Below, piece by piece: positions 9,601 through 12,288 of a stretch of DNA of 12,288 bases (position 1 is its first letter; each line of letters begins with the position of its first letter). The position numbers and the translations under genes were made by a program. The notes below the pieces were generated by a model that ran no database searches, was not told the DNA's origin, and saw only the letters and a list, made by a program, of their open reading frames with translations. Source of the stretch: Dunaliella salina (lineage: Eukaryota; Chlorophyta; Chlorophyceae; Chlamydomonadales; Dunaliellaceae). The stretch lies in assembly GCA_002284615.2 (NCBI GenBank), contig MU069533.1, positions 417,991 to 430,278 of the forward strand, written 5' to 3'.

Positions 9601-10975
9601 GAGCAAAACTGTTCATTGGAGTATTTGAATCTGACTCAAATTTTGGAATCGCTGAAATTTTGCGATCCCCTGAGTTTACCAAAGAATGAATTTATTTCAA
9701 TTTAAGAAAAGTTGATTTCTCCCCTACATTTCATTGAATATTAATAGAAAGCCGTTCCCTATCGTCATCACTCCTCTTGACTGCCTTATGAGTACCCTCC
9801 ATAACAGCCCTCCGCCAGCACGCATCAGGTGGCCACCTGTGCACTCAGGGCACATCCCAGGTTCACCTGCAGACTTGGGGGTGCGGCTGGAGGGTTTGGG
9901 CACGCTGGGGTTGAGTTGTGCTGGCTGAGCGCGCAAACATGCAAGCCTAATGCGCAGCAGGGTTCACCAAACGGGGCCAGCTTAGCGCTGAAAAATTGTT
10001 TTTTTATTAAGGAAATTCCAAACACTGTCCATCGACACATTCCACATTGGCTGTTTCCATCCAGGCCACCACACACACAGCTCAGTCGCCCTGATGGCAT
10101 TTTAGTTTTACCCCTTAAAGGCAGAGACTCCACACATCTCCCGCAGGATATGAATCCCAGAGACAGAGATATCCACCTCATTGAGCTCAAATTTTGTTCT
10201 GACACCAAACCCGAACAAACTCTCCACACCGCGCAAAATCAGCACAAACACACCATTGAAAGCTTACGCACCAGATCTCTTCGGGGCACACACCGCAATA
10301 ACAGAGTCACACTACATACCATACTAATTGGAGTTGCAGGAACTATCTTCAACCTCTACACTATTGATCCCCTCTGCAAACTTGGCCTAACCAAAGACAA
10401 AGCACACAAAACTGCCAGAGAACTCCACTATCACGCTGCAAAGTCCCTAACAAAAATTCACAACACGAAAAATGCCATCCAATTCAGTAACGTAAGCAAT
10501 GGGCGTTTGGGGGAGGGGGCTACAGGGAGGGCTGCACACAGGACAGCAAGACGCGCAGCCGGACGGATGGCCGACGACCCGCCGGACCCTCATTAGCTGG
10601 GTTGCTCATAGCTAGCCTTCTTTCGTGGGGCTCACTGTTAGTGCCAGTGCTAACTGTTGGGTCTTTCCTAAACGCACGCTGGTAAGTACCAGCGTAGACT
10701 TTACTTTTTTACTAGCTTTCAGGTGATGTGCTCAGAATTGGCAGGGGTGGCCTGGCTGGCAAAAGGCGGGATATCACAAAGGGTTGTGGCGCCTGACTGA
10801 AAATTTATTTGGGGTCAGCCAACTCACCATTACGCTTTTTTCCCTTTGCTACACACTTTGCAGGGTGCATGGGGTCAACCGTCTGGGAGGCAACTCCTTG
10901 TTGGAGTGCGCAGTGTTTGGCAGTATCACTGGCAAAGCTGCTGTGACTTATGCTGTAAATTCATTGAGCAATTGA
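597..10975 (+). CDS. FRD1: Soluble FAD-dependent fumarate reductase (flavocytochrome c / Osm1-Frd1 family), six 3'-terminal exons, 5'-partial
   Basis: Joining 597-664, 1389-1471, 3883-3985, 5030-5162, 7584-7743 and 10864-10975 gives 218 codons and a TGA stop, with matching phase at all five internal junctions and GT-AG at every intron. The protein would reduce fumarate to succinate using FAD, in yeast to reoxidise reduced cofactors when oxygen is low. Counting from the first whole codon, E17 and R20 (PEKLRG), R41 (TTRD), H146 (TPVVHYTMGG) and R188 (HGVNRLGGN) match the substrate-binding and proton-transfer residues E378, R381, R402, H504 and R544 of Shewanella flavocytochrome c3. The E-to-R spacing (3) and R-to-R spacing (21) are identical. 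GLYAAGEASGG at 172-182 and NRLGGNSL at 187-194 are the C-terminal FAD-contact motifs. The N-terminal FAD motif and the HPTG histidine lie upstream of the window, so targeting cannot be judged. No cytochrome b5 motif (HPGG) was seen downstream. FRD1 is the yeast family name; orthology is not proven. Confidence 0.93.
687..782 (+). repeat. TTG/CTG microsatellite followed by GAT microsatellite
   Basis: From 687 to 736 the sequence is an imperfect TTG/CTG triplet run, then from 741 to 782 an imperfect GAT/GCT triplet run. It lies about 20 bp after the exon A donor. On the opposite strand it reads as glutamine or serine codons, a composition artefact rather than a gene. In the pre-mRNA the first tract would be CUG repeats. 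Confidence 0.9.
826..922 (+). repeat. Short direct duplication, 75-bp spacing
   Basis: A 22-bp string beginning CATGGGTGTGCC is identical at 826-847 and 901-922. Between them is a small internal repeat of AAGGTTACAAGG. It lies in intron 1 with no evident function. Confidence 0.8.
1389..1471 (+). CDS. FRD1: Fumarate reductase exon B (GKRFVDEMTTRD, catalytic arginine)
   Basis: The acceptor CTTCACAG ends at 1388 and the donor GTGAGT starts at 1472. The exon starts in phase 0 and encodes GAILLNSSGKRFVDEMTTRD followed by RVSDAIM, then two bases of a split glycine codon. The arginine of TTRD (codon 1440-1448 region) is the family's proton-donor arginine. Most relatives read NELTTRD; here it is DEMTTRD, a conservative change outside the arginine. 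Reading through the donor meets TGA at once (ATG GGG TGA), so retaining intron 2 would truncate the protein. The donor junction is copied twice more just downstream. Confidence 0.93.
1445..1733 (+). repeat. Three copies of the exon B donor junction
   Basis: The end of exon B and its donor (GGATCG...GGACGCCATCATGGG|GTGAGTGT, donor at 1472) recur at 1564-1598 (donor-like GTGAGT at 1591, exactly 119 bp on). A shorter version (GGCCATCGTGGG|GTGAGTGT) recurs with GTGAGT at 1721, 130 bp further. The spacers share GCAGCACGA and CACAACACAGTATGGCAACATG blocks. The copies look like tandem duplications of the exon-intron boundary. An in-frame TGA spans the true donor, so exon extension to either copy would truncate the protein. 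Confidence 0.85.
2649..2661 (+). repeat. 13-base G homopolymer
   Basis: An uninterrupted run of 13 G follows CCCC directly and is followed by TACC. It lies at the left edge of the putative insertion. G runs of this length are prone to length variation and sequencing error, so the exact count is uncertain. Confidence 0.9.
2699..2785. repeat. Long inverted repeat (foldback)
   Basis: ATGGATGTCCCAGGA at 2704-2718 is the exact reverse complement of TCCTGGGACATCCAT at 2766-2780. The pairing extends outward past one mismatch by four more base pairs (2699-2702 with 2782-2785) and inward through three G-T pairs and two A-T pairs. The result is a stem of about 25 pairs around a loop of about 37 bases. 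It could be a MITE-like end pair or a hairpin precursor. Confidence 0.8.
3883..3985 (+). CDS. FRD1: Fumarate reductase exon C (clamp domain)
   Basis: The acceptor CCTGACAG ends at 3882. The first base G completes the split glycine codon from exon B, giving AIMG-QPG. The donor is GTGAGC from 3986. The exon encodes 34 residues, QPGRSAWLLIPQAAASEFGM and then EAIDFYCRRNLMVH. This matches the family segment in which a variable linker is followed by a hydrophobic strand, a short helix and an aromatic F-Y pair in the capping (clamp) domain. The exon ends in phase 0. Unlike exons B, D and E, I see no duplicated copies of its splice junctions nearby. Confidence 0.88.
3986..5029 (+). other. Intron 3 (1,044 bp)
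   Basis: The intron is bounded by GTGAGC and GCCGCAG, between phase-0 codons. The first 500 bp hold two diverged copies of CCTCAGTGCCAG (around 4158 and 4226) and nothing else recognisable. The second half is an 83-bp tandem array that runs into exon D. Confidence 0.88.
4502..5085 (+). repeat. 83-bp minisatellite, seven units, last unit overlapping exon D
   Basis: The core GACCAG recurs at 4571, 4654, 4737, 4820, 4903, 4986 and 5069, always exactly 83 bp apart. Each unit contains a version of TGTCCTTGTTAGCTGCC, a CTCAACACAGACCAG block and a TTGGCGCTTGTGGGGG block. The seventh unit contains the real acceptor (5029) and the LLAALLNTDQ codons of exon D. At the matching acceptor position the upstream units read GTA (4531), CAC (4614, 4697, 4780), CAG (4863) and CAA (4946), so only the fifth keeps an AG. 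Because 83 is not a multiple of three, use of another unit would shift frame. The array apparently grew by duplication of an exon-intron junction. Confidence 0.93.
5030..5162 (+). CDS. FRD1: Fumarate reductase exon D (clamp domain; 5' end is the last unit of an 83-bp array)
   Basis: The acceptor GGGCCGCAG ends at 5029 and the donor GTGCGT starts at 5163. The exon encodes 44 residues starting VEDVSLLAALLNTDQQTLIE and ending DPFGKSSFPP, plus one base of a split Asp codon. This is the family segment in which a helix (LA..L..D...L...L..YN) is followed by D-x-FGK and a short proline-rich turn. The first roughly 45 bp, with the acceptor and about 40 bp of intron, form the final copy of an 83-bp tandem array in intron 3. 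The polypyrimidine tract is weak, which could allow alternative acceptor use. Confidence 0.9.
5317..5637 (+). other. Unidentified open frame, 106 codons without ATG, possible coding relic
   Basis: The frame is open from just after TAG at 5314-5316 to TAA at 5635-5637. Its middle (EVPTKIVKSFPVSKSNDGDE then LVKVKALEAPA) looks more protein-like than neighbouring frames, and alanine/proline-rich reading continues in other frames further on. It has no ATG, and I do not recognise it. It may be a relic of a mobile-element protein, or chance. Confidence 0.2.
5728..5825 (+). repeat. CTG/CTC microsatellite
   Basis: An imperfect run of CTG triplets interrupted by CTC and TTG covers most of 5736-5823. 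The same tract reads as poly-Ala, poly-Leu or poly-Cys forward and poly-Gln or poly-Ser in reverse, so open frames across it carry no evidential weight. Confidence 0.92.
6099..6420 (+). repeat. 95-97-bp tandem array, about three and a half units
   Basis: The block GCTTGCATG-AACAGCTACGGGCG...GCTGAGTCTGCTGCTG...CACTTGCAGGCA repeats with junctions (GCATG) at about 6099, 6196, 6292 and 6387. Because the period is close to a multiple of three, both strands stay open for long stretches, which produces apparent 100-190-codon frames. One forward phase reads an Ala-rich repeat (VAAAESAA...LAGNTAGLA), but stops and frameshifts interrupt it. No conserved protein is recognisable. Confidence 0.88.
6488..6543 (+). 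repeat. CTG microsatellite
   Basis: An imperfect CTG/CTA/CTC triplet run ends in about eight uninterrupted CTG triplets, followed by GGAGCAGGGGCAGGGGCTGG. It is the third CTG tract in this gene's introns in the same orientation. Confidence 0.92.
6692..6717. repeat. Perfect 11-bp hairpin with GGCA loop
   Basis: CAGGGACGCCC at 6692-6702 and GGGCGTCCCTG at 6707-6717 are exact reverse complements around the four-base loop GGCA. It sits directly after the second 19-bp direct repeat. It would be a very stable, GC-rich RNA or DNA hairpin. It is not a bacterial terminator in this eukaryotic setting, although three T follow it. Confidence 0.88.
6928..7061 (+). repeat. 88-bp tandem repeat containing a copy of the exon D donor
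   Basis: AAAAGGGCAC starts at 6928 and again at 7016, followed in both by a GTGG-ATGATG-GCG-GGTGT-GTCC pattern. Inside the first unit, TTCTTCCTTCCTGGTGCGTGC (donor-like GT at 6993) copies the exon D end and donor (TCTTCCTTCCCTCCTGGTGC at 5147-5166), keeping the unusual GTGCGTGCAT donor. Confidence 0.75.
7069..7540 (+). repeat. Diverged direct repeat pair, 418-bp spacing
   Basis: The 50-bp stretch from 7069 (CAGTCAGTTTTTTCGACCGG then AGGCCTC...CTTGTAA) is repeated from 7487 (CAGTCAGTTGTTTGGACTGG then AGGCCTT...CTGTAA) with scattered substitutions. It lies just before exon E and is part of the stepwise duplication of this region. Confidence 0.75.
7290..7405 (+). repeat. Upstream copy of the exon E acceptor and first codons
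   Basis: AGACCCATCATGCACACGA-CCCTGCAG is present before both 7349 and 7583, 234 bp apart. It is followed by ACGCCTTCTTTGGC at 7350 and ACATCTTCTTTGGC at 7584. Because 234 is exactly 78 codons and no stop intervenes, the upstream acceptor would give an in-frame, longer exon E starting DAFFGNS instead of DIFFGGS. The true family start is the downstream one, since the DIFFGGSMYAAEVTP segment directly continues the family pattern. Confidence 0.82.
7584..7743 (+). CDS. FRD1: Fumarate reductase exon E (TPVVHYTMGG, FAD-contact GLYAAGEASGG)
   Basis: The acceptor ATCCCTGCAG ends at 7583 and the donor GTGAGT starts at 7744. The first two bases (AC) complete the Asp codon from exon D. The exon encodes IFFGGSMYAAEVTPVVHYTM, then GGIEIDSTGR, and ends GLYAAGEASG with two bases of a split glycine. 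H146 of TPVVHYTMGG is the substrate-binding histidine of the family, and GLYAAGE is the FAD-domain motif near the C-terminus. This is the longest and best conserved exon. Its frame stays open upstream through the whole stretch from 7154, including a second acceptor-like copy at 7349. Confidence 0.95.
8557..8890 (+). repeat. Tandem duplication, 200-bp and 134-bp copies
   Basis: GAGGCACCATCTC(A/G)GTGTGTCAGG begins copies at 8557 and 8757. Both contain CATCTCATGAGGACA-GAAGTGGTCAGGC, GGCAGCCTTTAACAGAG and GACGCAGCCTTCA-type blocks. The first copy carries about 65 extra bp of T-rich sequence (around 8584-8645). A third fragment, GAGGCATCATCTCATGA, is at about 8420. Confidence 0.85.
9829..10596 (+). 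pseudogene. PD-(D/E)XK nuclease-like open frame, probable retroelement C-terminal relic
   Basis: The frame is open for 255 codons to TAG at 10594-10596 but begins with GTG, and the first ATG lies well inside, so it is not an intact eukaryotic gene. From about 10012 it looks like real protein. RPDGI (RPD at 10087-10095) is followed 29 residues later by IELKF (E-L-K at 10183-10191), then AQNQH, and then a strand/helix pattern ending TLHTILIGVAGTIFN and LTKIHNTKNA. P-D, then E-x-K, then Q is the metal-binding pattern of the PD-(D/E)XK (restriction-endonuclease-like) fold. Similar domains end some non-LTR-type retroelement proteins. About 10010-10490 is G-poor on this strand, unlike its surroundings, which supports separate origin. 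No reverse-transcriptase motif is visible. The identification is inference. Confidence 0.5.
10637..10695. repeat. Two short inverted repeats downstream of the nuclease-like frame
   Basis: GTTAG (10637-10641) pairs with CTAAC (10650-10654). ACGCTGGTAAGTACCAGCGT at 10676-10695 is a perfect inverted repeat with nine-base arms and an AG centre. They lie between the nuclease-like frame and exon F and may belong to the 3' end of the same element. Confidence 0.75.
10864..10975 (+). CDS. FRD1: Fumarate reductase terminal exon F (HGVNRLGGNSL) with TGA stop
   Basis: The acceptor CACTTTGCAG ends at 10863 after a pyrimidine-rich tract. The first base completes the split glycine from exon E, giving SGG-VHG. 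The exon encodes VHGVNRLGGNSLLECAVFGS, then ITGKAAVTYAVNSLSN and TGA at 10973-10975. R188 is the second substrate arginine, and GGNSLLE...GSITGKAA is the family's final helix. Relatives normally end a few residues after this helix, so this stop is plausible. A weak alternative is splicing at GCT|GTAAAT (10952), but I found no downstream exon to support it. Confidence 0.93.
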
Positions 10976-11276
10976 CCACACAGGCACAAGTAAGCAGGCA
11001 TGCAATTCATCATGTTTTTAGCTTGTACATTATCAGTTATACTTTAGTCTTCTGTGGGACCCGCTGTGAGCTTGTTGCAGATATTATTATATAAACCTTG
11101 AACCTTATGAGAAACGTTTGAAGGCATTCTTTGGTCATCATGGCATTGCTGTGCATCACTATTGATGTTTTGGGGTGTTGTAGGAAATCGGTGGATCTGT
11201 CATGCAGCACTGCAAGAGGCCAACAAGTCGGTTCTCTGGCTAGTCAGGCACCGGTGATCATCACCAGCCTGTATGG
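10976..11276 (+). other. Region just after the stop codon, probable 3' UTR
   Basis: No further family exon is seen. The chlorophyte polyadenylation word TGTAA was not found anywhere after the stop. The nearest copy is at 10953-10957, inside the last codons of exon F. The 3' end therefore cannot be placed from sequence. The ATTATTATATAAACC stretch at 11082-11096 is A/T-rich but not diagnostic. Confidence 0.35.
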
Positions 11277-11357
11277 CAGAAGAAGAAGAAGTAAAAGAAG
11301 AAGTAGTAGGAGAAGAAGAAGAAGAAGAAGAAGAAGGAGAAGGAGAAGATAAGAAGG
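11277..11357 (+). repeat. GAA/AGA microsatellite
   Basis: A purine-only triplet tract of AGA/GAA with GTA, AGG and GGA interruptions. It reads as poly-Arg or poly-Lys forward and poly-Ser, poly-Leu or poly-Phe in reverse, so frames across it are artefacts. Confidence 0.92.
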
Positions 11358-12196
11358 TGACGCAGGGTAACTTGAAGCCAGTGTGCAGTAAGGAAAGACT
11401 TTGCATTTAGCGCTGACCCTGAGAGTGAGCCCCACAGTTCAGACCAAGACTCTTGGAGTCCCATTAGTCTATCTCCAACAAGTTGGCCCCCCACCATGGA
11501 CACCCACGATACTTACCTGGGAAAATTGGAAAAAAAGCTAACACTTTGCAACGAGGGCAAGCCACCAAGGGCCCAGCTTATTTCTGAAGCGTGATGTAGT
11601 TGGACCCACTTCAAGCTCAAGCTCTTTTTGCTGTTTGCCCCAGGCTTTTTGAAAGTATGGAACCTTGTTAGCTAGTATTCTCCTTCTGCAGTTTCAAAGC
11701 GTGATGAAGCGTGACCGAGATCAATCAAGAATTAAAGCTGCGTGTTCTGGTTGAAGCTTAGGGCCATAAAAGCGATGAATTCAGCGCGATGACCTCCTAC
11801 ACACGATTGAATCCTGCTTACGAGGACTGAGCGAAAACGTGAGGCGTGAAATTTTCAATGGAAGGACTCACAGGAGGCGTGGAGTTCCTGAATTCCGTTT
11901 TATTCCTGGGTGATTAAATCACCGGTATGTTGGAAACGCACTGTATGCCCTACTGGGTGCCGTGGGAATGCAATGAAAAACAACGGGAAGATGGCAGGTG
12001 CTTATGTGTATATCGTCATTGATGGCACGAGAGAGGCTCATTCAGCACGACAAAACCTTACCTTCGCCATGCAGTGGCATTACTGTGGGACCCAAGTTCA
12101 CTCATGATCCACCAACAGAAAGTCAAGAGGCTCCACAACCAGGAAATTCTAAAGTTCACAGGGAAAAGTAAGAAAGATAGGAATGTAGCATTGGCT
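11358..12196. other. Downstream intergenic or 3' region, no gene recognised
   Basis: I see no family motif, splice-consistent exon chain or RNA gene on either strand. Small items are three scattered GAAGCGTGA words (11587, 11696 and 11706 region) and a palindrome GGTGATTAAATCACC at 11909-11923. Confidence 0.5.
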
Positions 12197-12209
12197 GAAG
12201 AGAGAGAGA

Positions 12210-12242
<33 letters not shown>

Positions 12243-12288
12243 AGAGCGTGAGAGAGAGAGAGAGAGAGAAACAGGGAGAGAGAGAGAG
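12197..12288 (+). repeat. GA dinucleotide microsatellite running to the window end
   Basis: From 12197 to the end the sequence is almost entirely AG/GA dinucleotides, broken only by ACAA, CGT and AAACAGG interruptions. It continues beyond the window. Confidence 0.95.

Larger units (their letters stand above)
7744..10863 (+). other. Intron 5 (3,120 bp)
   Basis: The intron is bounded by GTGAGT and TTTGCAG and joins phase-2 codons. Contents in order: a small BamHI-type inverted repeat at 7953-7972 (GGATCCA, six-base loop, TGGATCC), the tandem duplication at 8557-8890, a stretch from 8900 to 9540 with no confident feature, an A/T-rich stretch at 9550-9770, the nuclease-like open frame, and hairpins near 10640-10695. 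Confidence 0.88.

Noticed and set aside
11131..11503. Arg-rich forward and Ser/Phe/Leu-rich reverse frames over the GAA tract
   Set aside because: Direct translations of the purine microsatellite.

Overview
The window is eukaryotic nuclear DNA carrying the 3' part of one intron-rich, protein-coding gene on the + strand. It contains no operons, ribosome-binding sites or bacterial-style gene packing. Roughly 5% of the bases are coding: six short exons (68-160 bp) separated by 0.7-3.1 kb introns full of microsatellites, minisatellites and decayed mobile DNA. All visible introns are GT-AG with strong donors (mostly GTGAGT). The near-balanced base composition, long repeat-rich introns and CTG/CAG microsatellites suggest a chlorophyte green alga of the Dunaliella/Chlamydomonadales type. 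That assignment is inference from general appearance, not from a marker gene.

The gene is a soluble FAD-dependent fumarate reductase of the flavocytochrome-c/Osm1-Frd1 family. I assembled it from six exons: 597-664, 1389-1471, 3883-3985, 5030-5162, 7584-7743 and 10864-10975. Every intron phase matches across every junction, and the joined 218-residue C-terminal part follows the family from just after the HPTG motif to a TGA stop. The catalytic residues that fall in this part are present. Exons for the N-terminal dinucleotide-binding region lie upstream of the window.

Layout: 1-596 is the end of an upstream intron. Intron 1 has CTG/GAT microsatellites. Intron 2 has three copies of the exon 2 donor junction, then a 741-bp segment bounded by 19-bp direct repeats and containing a long foldback. 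Intron 3 ends in an 83-bp tandem array whose last unit is the acceptor and 5' end of exon 4. Intron 4 has CTG-rich and 96-bp arrays between direct repeats, an 11-bp perfect hairpin, a copy of the exon 4 donor, and an in-frame upstream copy of the exon 5 acceptor. Intron 5 holds a 200-bp tandem duplication and a same-strand open frame with a PD-(D/E)XK-like signature, probably a retroelement relic. Downstream of the stop are GAA and GA microsatellites and no recognisable gene.

The most unusual theme is that duplicated copies of this gene's own splice junctions recur next to three of its six exons. One copy would give an in-frame 78-codon extension of exon 5 if it were used.
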